Source: Indiicoccus explosivorum (GTDB lineage Bacteria; Bacillota; Bacilli; Bacillales_A; Planococcaceae). From it: DNA of 36,540 bases. The stretch covers positions 1-36,540 of the forward strand of contig NZ_NHTN01000058.1 in assembly GCF_002167005.1 (NCBI RefSeq), in the 5' to 3' direction. The translations under genes were made by a program, and so were the position numbers. How positions within the stretch are numbered: position 1 is the stretch's first letter; the number at the start of each line of letters is the position of its first letter. The notes under the pieces were generated by a model that was not told where the DNA came from, made no database searches, and worked only from the letters and a program-made list of their open reading frames with translations. Positions 7,456-19,933 of the stretch are shown piece after piece.

Positions 7456-9141
7456 ATGGGCAAAGATCTGCGCATTAAAAGTAAAGTCTTCAGCGATGGC
7501 GCGATGCGTGCGCCGAACCGGGCGATGCTGCGGGCTGTCGGCCTGAAAGACGAAGATTTCGAAAAGCCGATGATCGGCATCGCCAGCACATGGAGTGAGG
7601 TCACGCCATGCAACATCCATATCCATGACTTGGCCGTCAGTTCCAAGAAAGGGGCCAAGTCAGCCGGCGGCGTCCCGTTCATCTTCAATACGATCACCGT
7701 CTCGGACGGGATATCGATGGGGACCGAAGGAATGCGGTTTTCGCTTCCGAGCCGCGACGTCATTGCGGATTCGATCGAAACGGTCGTCGGTGCTGAAAAC
7801 TTGGACGGTCTTGTGGCGATCGGCGGCTGCGATAAAAATATCCCCGGCTGCCTCATCGCGATCGCCAATTCGGAAGTTCCTGCGGTATTCGTCTACGGAG
7901 GGACGATTTCCCCCGGTGTCCATGACGGCCAGAACATCGACATTGTGTCTGTATTCGAAGGGGTCGGCCAGTATAACAGCGGGGCCATTCCGGAAGAAAA
8001 GCTGAGAAGCATCGAATGCAGCGCCTGTCCGGGGGCCGGTTCGTGCGGCGGGATGTATACCGCCAACACGATGGCTTCCGCTGCCGAAGCGATGGGCATG
8101 AGCCTGCCGGGCAGTTCATCGAACCCGGCCGAAGCCGCGCTGAAGCTGCAGGATTGCGAAGAAGCCGGAAAAGCCGTCGTCGGCCTGCTGGAGAAAGGCA
8201 TTTATCCGAAGGACATCATGACGAAAGAGGCGTTCGAAAATGCGATCACTGTCGTGATGGCGCTCGGCGGCTCGACGAATGCGATTTTGCATTTATTGGC
8301 GATTGCCCATGCCGTTCAAGTCGATTTGACGATCGACGACTTCAACCGGCTGCAGAAAAAAGTGCCTCACATTGCCGATCTGAAACCGAGCGGCAAGTTC
8401 GTCATGGAAGATCTGCATCGGGTGGGCGGCGTCCAGGCAGTCATGAAATTGCTGCTGGAAGCCGGCTACCTCCACGGCGACTGCCTGACCGTGACCGGAA
8501 AAACAGTGGCGGAGAACTTGAAGGACGCGCCGGACCTTGCGGAAGGGCAGCAAGTGATCGTGCCGTTCGATAACCCGAAGCGGAAAGATGGACCGCTGAT
8601 CGTGCTGAAAGGGAATTTGTCCCCGTCAGGCGCGGTGGCGAAAGTATCAGGTGTCAAAGTGAAGCGCCATACCGGCCCGGCCCGTGTATTCAACACGGAA
8701 AAAGAAGCGACGGCAGCCGTCGTGGATAACCGGATCAACGACGGGGATGTGCTGGTCATCCGCTATGTGGGACCGAAAGGCGGACCTGGCATGCCGGAGA
8801 TGCTGTCGATATCCGCCATCCTGGTCGGAAAAGGCATGGGGGAATCCGTCGCGCTGCTGACGGACGGCCGTTTCTCGGGCGGCACCCACGGACTGGTCGT
8901 CGGCCATATTGCGCCTGAAGCGCAGGAGGGCGGTCCGATCGCTTTCCTGGAAGAAGGCGATATGGTGACGATCGACTCGGAGCGGCGCGAGATTTTCATG
9001 GACGTGTCTTCTGAAGAGCTTGAAGCGCGCCGGAAAAAATGGACCGCTCCTCCGCTGTACAGAAAAGGCGTGCTCGGAAAATATGCGCATAACGTCTCCT
9101 GTTCATCGAAAGGTGCCGTGACGGATTACCTGAACGGCTGA
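7456..9141 (+). CDS. ilvD: Dihydroxy-acid dehydratase
   Basis: A 561-residue enzyme, the usual family length. It dehydrates 2,3-dihydroxy-isovalerate and 2,3-dihydroxy-3-methylvalerate to the keto-acids that become valine/leucine and isoleucine. Iron-sulfur-type cysteines are visible in TPCNIH (Cys52), [10 protein letters not shown] and [16 protein letters not shown], and the C-terminal half carries [14 protein letters not shown] and the PEAQEGG segment. A GGGAGGG ribosome site precedes ATG 7456. It has its own promoter and is closed by two terminators, so it is transcribed separately from ilvE and the T-box operon although the gene products act in one pathway. Confidence 0.97.
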   Translation: MGKDLRIKSKVFSDGAMRAPNRAMLRAVGLKDEDFEKPMIGIASTWSEVTPCNIHIHDLAVSSKKGAKSAGGVPFIFNTITVSDGISMGTEGMRFSLPSRDVIADSIETVVGAENLDGLVAIGGCDKNIPGCLIAIANSEVPAVFVYGGTISPGVHDGQNIDIVSVFEGVGQYNSGAIPEEKLRSIECSACPGAGSCGGMYTANTMASAAEAMGMSLPGSSSNPAEAALKLQDCEEAGKAVVGLLEKGIYPKDIMTKEAFENAITVVMALGGSTNAILHLLAIAHAVQVDLTIDDFNRLQKKVPHIADLKPSGKFVMEDLHRVGGVQAVMKLLLEAGYLHGDCLTVTGKTVAENLKDAPDLAEGQQVIVPFDNPKRKDGPLIVLKGNLSPSGAVAKVSGVKVKRHTGPARVFNTEKEATAAVVDNRINDGDVLVIRYVGPKGGPGMPEMLSISAILVGKGMGESVALLTDGRFSGGTHGLVVGHIAPEAQEGGPIAFLEEGDMVTIDSERREIFMDVSSEELEARRKKWTAPPLYRKGVLGKYAHNVSCSSKGAVTDYLNG

Positions 9142-9152
9142 AGCCGTTTTTT
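9133..9152 (+). terminator. Short terminator across the ilvD stop codon
   Basis: AACGGC-TGAA-GCCGTTTTTT: six-base arms with a tetraloop that includes the ilvD stop codon TGA, followed directly by T residues. Confidence 0.65.
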
Positions 9153-9184
9153 CCGCAATAAAAGCAGCCGTGCCAACGATGAAG

Positions 9185-9223
9185 GCAGGAAGAGGAATCC
9201 GTTTCCTCTTCCTGCTTTTTTTT
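9185..9223. terminator. Strong terminator after ilvD
   Basis: GCAGGAAGAGGAA (9185-9197) pairs perfectly with TTCCTCTTCCTGC (9203-9215), followed by eight T residues. With the hairpin just upstream it forms a tandem stop between ilvD and ilvE. Confidence 0.92.
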
Positions 9224-9397
9224 GCATGTAATTTTCGGAGGCAAACGAGCGTTCACGGAGCGAACGCCGGTCCCTTCCGCCAAAACAGAAAAAACGCGAA
9301 AAAATTTTTAAAAAACCAAAAGCGCAGTGCATCAACGATGTAAGCGGATTCAAAAAAATCAAAGATTCTAAATTAGCTAAAAACTTAAATAACAGTG

Positions 9398-9426
9398 TTG
9401 ACACCGGTATTTTAAGGCGATAAGAT
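9398..9426 (+). promoter_or_regulatory. Strong sigma-A promoter upstream of ilvE
   Basis: TTGACA (9398-9403), a 17-base spacer and TAAGAT (9421-9426). The preceding 9230-9395 segment is A+T-rich, which is unlike the surrounding DNA and may act as an upstream element. It lies 77 bases from the ilvE start. No promoter is seen between ilvE and the T-box, so this is the likely main promoter of the whole ilvE-ilvB-H-C-leuABCD unit. Confidence 0.8.
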
Positions 9427-9502
9427 TACAGGAATTTAAGAAACCCCAACACCGGCACCTCAGGAATTATGGCCGAAATTTCAGCGGAAAGAAGTGGACA
9501 TC

Positions 9503-10402
9503 ATGGCGAATCAGGTTATTTTCATGAACGGCGAATTCGTAAACAAAGAAGATGCGAAAGTTTCTGTGTATGACCACGGGTTTTTATACGGAGACGGAGT
9601 CTTCGAAGGGATCAGAAGTTACGACGGCAACATCTTCCGGCTCGAAGAGCACTTGGAGCGGCTTTACGATTCCGCCAAGTCCATTATGCTCGACATTCCT
9701 TACACCGTTGAGGAGATGACGGACATCATGACGGAGACCCTCCGTCAGAACGGATTGCGGGATGCATATATCCGCCTCGTGGTTTCAAGGGGCGTCGGCA
9801 ACCTGGGGCTGGATCCCGCAAGCTGCGGCCGTCCGAATGTGATCGTGATTGCCGAAGAGCTGGCGCTGTTCCCGAAAACATTATATGAGACAGGCATCGA
9901 AATCGTTTCGGTGGCGACGAGGCGCAACCGCTCGGACGTCTTGAGCCCGAAAGTGAAATCCCTGAATTACTTGAATAACATTCTCGTCAAGATCGAAGCG
10001 AACCTGGCCGGCGTGCCGGAAGCCCTTATGATGAACGAACAGGGATATGTGGCGGAAGGATCGGCAGATAACATCTTCATCGTCAAAAAGGGGAAGCTGC
10101 TGACGCCTCCCGGGTATGTCGGGGCGCTTGAAGGCATCACCCGCAACGCCGTGATTGAACTGGCCGCCCGGAAAGGGTACGACATCCAGGAAGATGTCTT
10201 CACAAGGCACGACGTGTACATCGCGGATGAAGTGTTCCTGACAGGCACGGCCGCCGAGGTGATTTCCGTCATCAAGGTGGATGGCCGGACGATCGGTGAC
10301 GGGAAACCGGGACCGGTGACAAGAGATTTGCTGCATTCATTCCGTCAGCTCGTACAGGAAGACGGCGTGAAAGTTTACGAAGAAAAAGTCGGTGTTCAGT
10401 AG
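9503..10402 (+). CDS. ilvE: Branched-chain amino acid aminotransferase
   Basis: A 299-residue class IV PLP-dependent aminotransferase that carries out the last step of Leu, Ile and Val synthesis with glutamate as amino donor. Recognised by YDHGFLYGDGVFEGIR near residues 22-37, the PLP-lysine segment VKSLNYLNNIL (Lys in KSLNY), and the C-terminal TGTAAEV. GTG 9494 is an alternative in-frame start, but ATG 9503 begins the conserved MANQVIFMNGEF N-terminus and sits better behind the weak GGAAAGAAG site. A D-amino-acid transaminase or aminodeoxychorismate lyase would share the fold; the location in the pathway cluster makes IlvE by far the best call. The T-box leader begins only a few bases after its stop. 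Confidence 0.95.
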   Translation: MANQVIFMNGEFVNKEDAKVSVYDHGFLYGDGVFEGIRSYDGNIFRLEEHLERLYDSAKSIMLDIPYTVEEMTDIMTETLRQNGLRDAYIRLVVSRGVGNLGLDPASCGRPNVIVIAEELALFPKTLYETGIEIVSVATRRNRSDVLSPKVKSLNYLNNILVKIEANLAGVPEALMMNEQGYVAEGSADNIFIVKKGKLLTPPGYVGALEGITRNAVIELAARKGYDIQEDVFTRHDVYIADEVFLTGTAAEVISVIKVDGRTIGDGKPGPVTRDLLHSFRQLVQEDGVKVYEEKVGVQ

Positions 10403-10410
10403 GACAGCAG

Positions 10411-10710
10411 AATAGCCGTAACACAATGATGAGGACGCAAGCGAATGGAGTCCTGTATTCGACAGAGAGCCGGTAATGGTGGAAGCCGGCAATACAGCCA
10501 TCCGCTTCTCACCTCTGAGTGAAATGCTGAAAGGGTCTTCCCGCATAAGCATTTCCGGAACCCGGACCGACCGGGTTCCGTTACCAAAAGGATAAGCCTG
10601 GCTTATCCATGAGGCTGCAGCGATGCAGTGAACCAGGGTGGTACCATGAAGCTTTTTCATCCCTGCGCAGAAGAGATTTTTTCTGTGCGGATGAAAAGGC
10701 TTTTTCTTTT
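10411..10710 (+). promoter_or_regulatory. T-box leader, leucine (CUC) specifier
   Basis: Stem I has lower stem GAGG (10431-10434)/CCTC (10512-10515) and upper stem AGCGAATGG (10440-10448)/CCATCCGCT (10498-10506). The specifier loop between them exposes CTC at 10508-10510, a Leu codon. The apical part has AGAGAGCCGG and GGAAGCCGGC. The T-box core AGGGTGGTACC (10635-10645) contains TGGT (10639-10642), which would pair with the ACCA end of tRNA-Leu. The competing terminator has arms AAGCTTTTTCATCC and GGATGAAAAGGCTT (about 10649-10700) plus a T-rich tail to 10710. Uncharged tRNA-Leu should favour antitermination into ilvB and the leu genes. Confidence 0.93.
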
Positions 10711-10764
10711 GGCCGGCGGAAGACCCACAGACGCCGGCAGAAATATGAAAAGGAGGCGGAAAAA

Positions 10765-12488
10765 TTGGAAGTGAATGTACAGACGCGGGACACAGCGGTC
10801 CAAACAGAACAGAAAAGCGGGGCTGATCTCCTGATCGAGCTGCTGAAAGAGCAGGAAGTCGAACTGATTTTTGGTTATCCCGGAGGCGCCGTGCTTCCGA
10901 TTTACGACGCCTTGTATAAAAACCCGATCCGCCATGTGCTTGCGCGGCACGAGCAGGGAGCGATCCACGCGGCAGAAGGCTATGCCCGTGTTTCCGGAAA
11001 AACCGGAGTTGTCCTTGCCACTTCGGGGCCGGGCGCCACGAATCTGGTGACCGGCATCGCGGACGCCATGCTCGACTCCCTGCCGCTCGTGGTGTTCACC
11101 GGGCAGGTGGCCACGACGGTCATCGGGACAGACGCGTTCCAGGAAGCGGACATCGTCAGCATCACCCAGCCCATCACGAAGCATAACTACCAAGTGAAAA
11201 ATGCGGAGGACTTGCCGCGCATCGTCAAAGAGGCGTTCTACATCGCGTCGACCGGACGGCCGGACCCGTGGTGGTGGACATCCCGAAAAACATTGCTGCG
11301 GGACCGTCGGCAGCGGTTCCGGCAGAAGAAGTGCGGCTGCCAGGCTACCAGCCGACAACGGCACCGAACTACTTGCAGATCCAAAAAGCGGTGCAGGCAC
11401 TGAAGGAAGCGAAGCAGCCGCTCATCCTTGCGGGGGCCGGCGTGCTGGCCGCGGAAGCTTCAGCGGAACTGCAGGCATTCGCCGAACGGCACAGCATCCC
11501 GGTCACGAACACACTCCTTGGTCTCGGCAGTATGCCGGGAACCCATGAACTGTTCCTCGGGATGGCCGGCATGCACGGCACCTATACGGCGAACACCGCC
11601 ATCTGCCAGTGCGACGTGCTCTTGAACATCGGCGCCCGGTTCGATGACCGGCTGACGGGCAATTTGGCATCGTTCGCGCCGAACGCCAAAGTGATCCATA
11701 TCGATATCGACCCGGCGGAGATCGGCAAGAACGTCCCGACGGACATCCCGATCGTAGCGGATGCCAGGAAAGCTTTGACGGCGCTGCTCGGACAGCCGTT
11801 CACCCGGCAGGATACAGAAGGCTGGCTGGACGGACTGGCTGCGAATAAAACCGAGTATCCGCTCTGGTACACCGGAAGCAGTGAAGAGCACATCCTCCCG
11901 CAGCAGGCGGTCGAGCTGATCCGCCGGCTGACGGGCGGCGATGCCATCGTGACGACGGATGTCGGCCAGCATCAGATGTGGGCAGCCCAGTACTACGCAT
12001 TCAACAGTCCGCATAACTGGGTCACTTCCGGGGGGCTCGGGACCATGGGATTCGGCTTTCCGGCCGCGATCGGCGCCCAGCTGGCAAAACCGGATGAACT
12101 CGTGGTGGCGGTCGTCGGCGACGCCGGCTTCCAGATGACGCTGCAGGAACTTTCGCTTTTACAGGAACTGCGGCTGCCGGTCAAAGTGGTGATCATGAAC
12201 AACCAGAGCCTCGGAATGGTCCGGCAGTGGCAGGAGACATTCTACGAAGAACGGTATTCCCAGTCGCTGATCCACGTGCAGCCGGATTTTGTGAAATTGG
12301 CACAGGCCTACGGAATCGATGCCTACAAAGCGGAGACGCCGGCGGAAGCGGAAACGGTTTTCCGTGAAGCGTTCGCGTCGGACAGACCGGCTCTGATCGA
12401 CTGCCGGGTCCTGCAGCTCGAAAACGTCTACCCGATGGTGGCGCCGGGGAAAGGGCTGAACGAAATGATCGGGGTGACAGGAAAATGA
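10765..12488 (+). pseudogene. ilvB: Acetolactate synthase large subunit, frameshifted
   Basis: The TPP-dependent enzyme that condenses two pyruvates, or pyruvate with 2-oxobutyrate. It starts at TTG 10765 behind AGGAGG. The first frame reads normally ([52 protein letters not shown]) to ASTGRP, then loses sense and stops at 11403. The correct sequence, [13 protein letters not shown], resumes in another frame and runs to 12488, with the TPP-site segment [12 protein letters not shown] and [13 protein letters not shown]. One missing G at 11260-11267 (CGGCCGGACCC where CGGCCGGGACCC is expected) restores a full protein of about 575 residues. No other defect is seen, so a sequencing error is at least as likely as a real mutation. 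Its stop overlaps the ilvH start (ATGA). Confidence 0.92.
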
Positions 12489-12997
12489 AGCGGATCATAA
12501 CAGCGACAGTCATCAATCAGAGCGGCGTCCTGAACCGGGTGACGGGTCTATTGATGAAACGGCAATTCAATATCGAAAGCATTTCAGTCGGCCTCACCGA
12601 ACAGGCCGGCGTGTCGAAAATGACATTCGTCGTCAACGTGGAAGACGAACGGAAACTGGAACAGCTGCTGAAACAGCTCCAGAAACAGATCGATGTGCTG
12701 AAAGTCCATGACATCACGGATAAAGCCACAGTCGTCCGGGAGCTGGCGCTGATCAAAGTGGCGTCTCCTCCTGCGGCGCGCGGGGAAATCTACAGCATCG
12801 CGGAACCATTCCGGGCGACCGTCATCGACATGGGCAAAAATGTCACGACGTTCCAAGTGACCGGCGAACCGGAGAAAATCGATGCCTTCATCGACCTGCT
12901 GAAACCGTACGGTGTAAAAGAACTGACGCGGAGCGGTGTATCGGCATTCGTCCGGGAAACGCAAAAACCTTATACAGCCCAGCTGTCCATTCTATAA
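12485..12997 (+). CDS. ilvH: Acetolactate synthase small (regulatory) subunit
   Basis: A 170-residue subunit with an N-terminal ACT domain ([22 protein letters not shown], residues about 4-25, then FNIESISVG) and the C-terminal ALS_ss_C region (from about residue 85, ending near SGVSAFVRE). It binds valine and confers feedback inhibition and full activity on IlvB. Its ATG overlaps the ilvB stop by four bases, so translation is coupled and balanced subunit production depends on ribosomes finishing ilvB. If the ilvB frameshift were real, that coupling would fail. Confidence 0.96.
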   Translation: MKRIITATVINQSGVLNRVTGLLMKRQFNIESISVGLTEQAGVSKMTFVVNVEDERKLEQLLKQLQKQIDVLKVHDITDKATVVRELALIKVASPPAARGEIYSIAEPFRATVIDMGKNVTTFQVTGEPEKIDAFIDLLKPYGVKELTRSGVSAFVRETQKPYTAQLSIL

Positions 12998-13026
12998 AAC
13001 GAACCCAACCATCCGAGGAGGAATAA

Positions 13027-15592
<2,566 letters not shown>

Positions 15593-15623
15593 CGATAAAC
15601 CCCACTTCGAGGAGGAGATCAAT

Positions 15624-16724
15624 ATGGTGAAAAACATCGCAGTAATGCCTGGTGACGGAATCGGTCCGGAAGTGACGGAAGCGGCAGTGGAAGTACTTCG
15701 GGCGGTGGCGCGGCGCTATGGCCACGCATTCCGGTTCAATTACGCAGCCATCGGAGGGGATGCGATCGAACAGTTCGGCCATCCGCTCCCGGAAGAGACG
15801 ATCGCAGCCTGCCGTGCGAGCGATGCGGCCATCCTCGGTGCTGTCGGAGGGCCGAAATGGGATCAGCAGCCATCGCACCTGCGGCCCGAACAGGGCCTGC
15901 TCGGCATCCGGAAAGAGTTTGGCCTGTTCACTAATATCCGGCCGGTCAAAGCGGTGCCTTCACTGCTTGGCTCTTCTCCGCTGAAGGAGGAAGTGGCCCA
16001 AGACGTCGATCTGGTGATCGTCCGCGAACTGACAGGCGGCGTCTATTTCGGTGAACCGAAGCAGCGGTCGCCGAAAGGGGCGGTCGATACGATGGTTTAT
16101 TCGCGGGAAGAAATCGAACGGATCGTCGATCAGGCATTCCGGATCGCCCGGACGCGCAACGGGAAAGTCACGTCGGTCGACAAAGCGAATGTCCTGGAGA
16201 CGAGCAAGCTGTGGCGCGAAGTGGTCGAGGAAAAGAAAGCCGGTTATCCGGATGTGGAAGTGGAGCACATGCTCGTCGATACGGCGGCGATGAAACTGAT
16301 CACCGATCCCCGGTCGTTCGACGTCATCGTCACGGAAAATATGTTCGGCGACATCTTGAGCGATGAAGCGTCGGTCATCACCGGGTCTCTCGGCATGTTG
16401 CCATCCGCCAGCATCCGGACCGACGGATTCGGCATTTACGAACCGGTCCACGGTTCTGCACCGGATATCGCGGGACAGAACAAAGCGAATCCGACGGCGG
16501 CGATCCTGTCGGCGGCGATGATGCTGAAGCACTCATTCGGCCTCCATACCGAAGCGGCCGCTGTGGAAGAAGCCGTGGCGGGTGTACTCGAAGACGGCTA
16601 CTGCACAGGCGATATCGCAGGCGCGGGCAAGCGGGTCATCTCGACAGGCGCATTCGCCGCGCAAGTCATCGAAGAACTGGAACGGGAATTCGTCTCCGAA
16701 CACATCATGTATTCTTATCGCTAA
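15624..16724 (+). CDS. leuB: 3-isopropylmalate dehydrogenase
   Basis: A 366-residue NAD-dependent oxidative decarboxylase giving 2-oxoisocaproate. Recognised by [10 protein letters not shown] (8-17), [12 protein letters not shown], the substrate segment [12 protein letters not shown], the Lys/Asn segment [16 protein letters not shown], and the metal/cofactor segments [14 protein letters not shown] and [18 protein letters not shown]. It starts at ATG 15624 behind GAGGAGG, 31 bases after leuA. The length matches the family. Confidence 0.97.
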   Translation: MVKNIAVMPGDGIGPEVTEAAVEVLRAVARRYGHAFRFNYAAIGGDAIEQFGHPLPEETIAACRASDAAILGAVGGPKWDQQPSHLRPEQGLLGIRKEFGLFTNIRPVKAVPSLLGSSPLKEEVAQDVDLVIVRELTGGVYFGEPKQRSPKGAVDTMVYSREEIERIVDQAFRIARTRNGKVTSVDKANVLETSKLWREVVEEKKAGYPDVEVEHMLVDTAAMKLITDPRSFDVIVTENMFGDILSDEASVITGSLGMLPSASIRTDGFGIYEPVHGSAPDIAGQNKANPTAAILSAAMMLKHSFGLHTEAAAVEEAVAGVLEDGYCTGDIAGAGKRVISTGAFAAQVIEELEREFVSEHIMYSYR

Positions 16725-16741
16725 AGAAAGGAGCAGCTGCC

Positions 16742-18160
16742 ATGCCAAAGACGATCATCGAAAAAATCTGGGAACAGCACGTTGTATACGAAGAAGAAGG
16801 AAAACCGGATCTGCTTTACATCGACCTGCATCTGCTGCATGAAGTCACATCCCCTCAGGCGTTCGAGGGGCTGCGGCTCAACGGGCGCAGCGTCAGGCGG
16901 CCGGATCTGTGCTTTGCCACCATGGATCACAATGTGCCGACGCGGAACCGGAACATCATCACGGACCCCATTTCCCGGAAGCAGATCAAAACGCTTCAGG
17001 AGAATTGTGAAGAGTTCGGTGTTCCGCTCGCAGGCATCGACCATCCGGATCAGGGCATCGTCCATGTGATCGGACCCGAGCTCGGTCTCACCCAGCCCGG
17101 CAAAACGATTGTCTGCGGAGACAGCCACACATCCACGCACGGCGCGTTCGGTGCGCTGGCGTTCGGGATCGGGACGAGTGAAGTCGAGCATGTGCTTTCG
17201 ACGCAGACTCTCTGGCAGTCACGGCCGAAGACGATGGAAATCCGGATTGACGGTGAACTCGGATTCGGTGTGGCCGCTAAAGACGTCATCCTCGCCATCA
17301 TCGCGAAGTTCGGGATCGATGTGGGGACCGGGCATATTGTGGAATATACCGGGGAAGCCGTCCGGAAGCTATCGATGGAAGAGCGGATGACGATCTGCAA
17401 CATGTCCATCGAAGCGGGCGCACGCGCCGGATTGATCAGCCCCGACGAAACGACGGTCGAGTACATGAAGGGCCGCCGGCATGTACCGCAAGGGGCGGCG
17501 TTCGAAGAGGCGGCCGACCGCTGGCGGGCGCTGGCCAGTGATCCGGGGGCCGTCTATGACACAACCTTGACGATCCATGCGGATGAAATTTCGCCGTTTG
17601 TGACGTGGGGAACGAACCCGTCCATGGGATCCGGAATTGCCGGGACGGTGCCGATGCTGACGGACTTCGATAAAGAGGCGGACCGGGAAGCTGTCCGGAA
17701 AGCGCTGGCGTATATGAACCTCGAGGAAGGCGTTCCGCTCGATTCCATCGAAATCCAGCACGTCTTCATCGGATCCTGCACGAACGCCCGTCTCGCGGAT
17801 CTGCGCGCGGCAAGCGAAATCGTGAAGGGCAGAAACGTCCATCCGGCCGTCCGGGCCATTGTCGTACCGGGCTCTGCATCGGTCAAACGGGCGGCGGAAG
17901 AAGAAGGGATTGACCAAATTTTCCTGGATGCCGGTTTCGAATGGCGGGAAACGGGCTGCAGCATGTGCCTGGCAATGAATGAAGATGCAGTTCCGGCCGG
18001 AGAGAGATGCGCTTCGACGTCGAACCGGAACTTCGAAGGCCGCCAGGGGGCAGGTTCCATGACCCACCTCGTCAGCCCGGTGATGGCTGCTGCAGCGGCG
18101 GTCGAAGGACGACTGACCGATGTCCGGAATTACTTGAAAGAGCCGGTGCCATCGGCATAA
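16742..18160 (+). CDS. leuC: Isopropylmalate isomerase, large subunit
   Basis: A 472-residue aconitase-family subunit that, with LeuD, isomerises 2- to 3-isopropylmalate. It has [10 protein letters not shown], the [19 protein letters not shown] segment, the first cluster cysteine in [14 protein letters not shown], and the two others in GCSMCLAMN, as needed for a [4Fe-4S] cluster. The C-terminus has [12 protein letters not shown]. It starts 17 bases after leuB behind AAAGGAG and is followed by leuD after 21 bases. Confidence 0.97.
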   Translation: MPKTIIEKIWEQHVVYEEEGKPDLLYIDLHLLHEVTSPQAFEGLRLNGRSVRRPDLCFATMDHNVPTRNRNIITDPISRKQIKTLQENCEEFGVPLAGIDHPDQGIVHVIGPELGLTQPGKTIVCGDSHTSTHGAFGALAFGIGTSEVEHVLSTQTLWQSRPKTMEIRIDGELGFGVAAKDVILAIIAKFGIDVGTGHIVEYTGEAVRKLSMEERMTICNMSIEAGARAGLISPDETTVEYMKGRRHVPQGAAFEEAADRWRALASDPGAVYDTTLTIHADEISPFVTWGTNPSMGSGIAGTVPMLTDFDKEADREAVRKALAYMNLEEGVPLDSIEIQHVFIGSCTNARLADLRAASEIVKGRNVHPAVRAIVVPGSASVKRAAEEEGIDQIFLDAGFEWRETGCSMCLAMNEDAVPAGERCASTSNRNFEGRQGAGSMTHLVSPVMAAAAAVEGRLTDVRNYLKEPVPSA

Positions 18161-18181
18161 AACAGCAGAGGAGGCGCAGCC

Positions 18182-18772
18182 ATGCAGCCGATTAACGAAA
18201 TTCACAGTGTGATGACACCGCTCGACCGGCAAAATGTGGATACCGACCAGATCATTTCCAAAGAATTCCTGAAGCGTATCGAGCGGACCGGTTTCGGAAA
18301 GTACTTGTTTTATCATTGGCGGTTCCGGCCGGACGGCAGTCCCGACAATGATTTTGTCCTGAACGACCCGCGGTATGCCGGCTCTGATATCCTGGTGGCG
18401 CAGGATAACTTCGGCTGCGGCTCATCGCGTGAACACGCACCTTGGGCGATCCAGGATTACGGATTCAAGGCGGTCATCGCGCCGAGCTTCGCGGATATTT
18501 TCTATAATAATTGCGTGAAGAACGGCCTGTTGCCGATCCGGCTTCCGGAAGAGGCAGTGTCGGAGCTTCTTGAAAAGGGGAAACGGGAACCTTATCAGCT
18601 TCAGATCAGCCTCGAAGACCAGACCGTACGGGGGGCGGACGGAACCGTCCATTCCTTCGAAATCGATCCGTACTGGAAACAGATGCTGCTGAACGGCTGG
18701 GATGAGATTTCGCTGACATTCCAATACGAACCGCATATCGAAGCTTACGAAAAAAAGACGGCACGTGCTTGA
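18182..18772 (+). CDS. leuD: Isopropylmalate isomerase, small subunit
   Basis: A 196-residue swivelling-domain subunit of the LeuCD isomerase. The motifs [14 protein letters not shown] (19-32), [14 protein letters not shown] and [17 protein letters not shown] are typical. An AGGAGG site precedes ATG 18182. The last codons and stop lie inside a hairpin (18757-18781), and ilvA follows after a short gap. Confidence 0.97.
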   Translation: MQPINEIHSVMTPLDRQNVDTDQIISKEFLKRIERTGFGKYLFYHWRFRPDGSPDNDFVLNDPRYAGSDILVAQDNFGCGSSREHAPWAIQDYGFKAVIAPSFADIFYNNCVKNGLLPIRLPEEAVSELLEKGKREPYQLQISLEDQTVRGADGTVHSFEIDPYWKQMLLNGWDEISLTFQYEPHIEAYEKKTARA

Positions 18773-18781
18773 AGTGCCGTC
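18757..18781 (+). terminator. Hairpin at the leuD stop, possible attenuator
   Basis: GACGGCAC (18757-18764) and GTGCCGTC (18774-18781) pair perfectly around a 9-base loop containing the leuD stop codon. No T run follows, so it may stabilise the 3' end or only partly reduce read-through into ilvA. Confidence 0.5.
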
Positions 18782-18809
18782 CGGAACATCATATTACTTT
18801 AGTTAGGAG

Positions 18810-19798
18810 ATGAGTTTCTTGGGAATTCCTATGACACAGAAGGGCTATACCATGCGCTGAACCGCCTTTCACCGATCATCCACCGCACACCGTGCAAGCA
18901 GTCGGCCACACTGAACAGACTGACAGGCAAAAGCATTGATCTGAAGCTTGAAAATCTGCAGAAGACCGGATCATTCAAAGTGCGCGGCGCTTACAATAAA
19001 ATCAGTCAGCTTCCGGACAGCGCCTGTTCGGGCGGAATCATTGCCGCTTCTGCGGGAAACCATGCACAGGGCGTGGCGCTTGCCGGCCGGGCACGCGGTG
19101 TCCCGGTGACCGTGTTCATGCCGGAGACGACGCCTCAGGCAAAAGTGACCGCGACCCGGCAATACGGAGCCGCGGTGAAATTGACCGGCAGCGGGTTCGA
19201 CGAGGCTTATGCTGCCGCCAGAGAAGAACAGGCGGTGACGGGTGCCGTGTTCGTCCATCCTTTTGACGATCCGGCCATCATCGAGGGCCAGGCGACAGTC
19301 GCTCTGGAAATGCTCCAGCAGTGCCCGGACCTCGACACCCTGCTCGTCCCGGCGGGCGGCGGAGGGCTTCTTGCCGGGACGGCTATAGCGGTTAAAGCGC
19401 TCCGTCCGTCGGTCCGTGTCATCGGTATCCAGACGGAATCCGCGCCGGCCATCGCTTCGCTCTTCCGCAGCATTCCGCCAATAATCCCGGGCGGTCCTGC
19501 CATTGCCGAAGGCATCATGGTGAAAACGCCGGGCAAGTTGACGACGGACATCATTTCATCCCTGGTGGATGACGTGTGGACTGTGACGGAGCGGGAGATT
19601 TCATCGGCGATCCTCTTCATGCTGGAACGGGAAAAGATGCTGGTCGAAGGAGCGGGGGCTGCCACGACGGCGGCCGCGCTACACGGTTATTTGCCGGCGT
19701 CGGCCAGGAAAGTCGGCGCCATCGTCAGCGGCGGGAATCTGGACGTGTCCCGGCTGGCTGAATGCAGGGAGCTGTCAGCAGGCGTGGCGGTCGGATAG
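18810..19798 (+). pseudogene. ilvA: Threonine deaminase, short form; 5' end out of frame
   Basis: A PLP enzyme converting threonine to 2-oxobutyrate for isoleucine. The body frame reads LYHALNRLSPIIHRTPC, then the PLP-lysine motif KTGSFKVRGAYNK, SAGNHAQGVA, and the phosphate-binding AGGGGLLAG. In this frame no ATG, GTG or TTG occurs before an internal GTG at 18980. The likely starts (ATG 18810 or TTG 18819, behind AGGAG 18805-18809) are in another frame, and one extra G in the GGG at 18821-18823 would join them. The 5' end therefore looks like a one-base loss, real or a sequencing error. The protein of about 328 residues stops after SGGNLDVSRL, like biodegradative TdcB, and lacks the C-terminal ACT-like regulatory domain of B. 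subtilis IlvA. Confidence 0.85.
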
Positions 19799-19800
19799 GC

Positions 19801-19900
19801 CAGGTGCCTGTGTCAGACGCAATTCCAGACCATAGGTACAAAAAAAGAATCGCGCTCAATCCGCTGTCCGGCGGTTTGGGTGCGATTCTTTTTGATGGCA
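19801..19900 (+). repeat. 100-bp direct repeat, copy A, with terminator hairpin
   Basis: It begins CAGGTGCCTGTGTCAGACGC and ends TTTGATGGCA. It matches copy B (21464-21563) at 95 of 100 positions, in the same orientation. The second half folds as GAATCGCGCTCAATCCGC against GCGGTTTGGGTGCGATTC (G-U pairs at the two positions where copy B has G-C) with T residues after it, so it can end ilvA transcription. Confidence 0.9.
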
Positions 19901-19933
19901 GCGAACGGTTTCCGGGTCAGTGCCTCCGGAAAA

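Noticed and set aside
9228-9395. AATTTTCGGA near 9231 and other A+T-rich words upstream of ilvE as CodY sites.
   Set aside because: Only half-sites match; the best full alignment was 9 of 15 positions.
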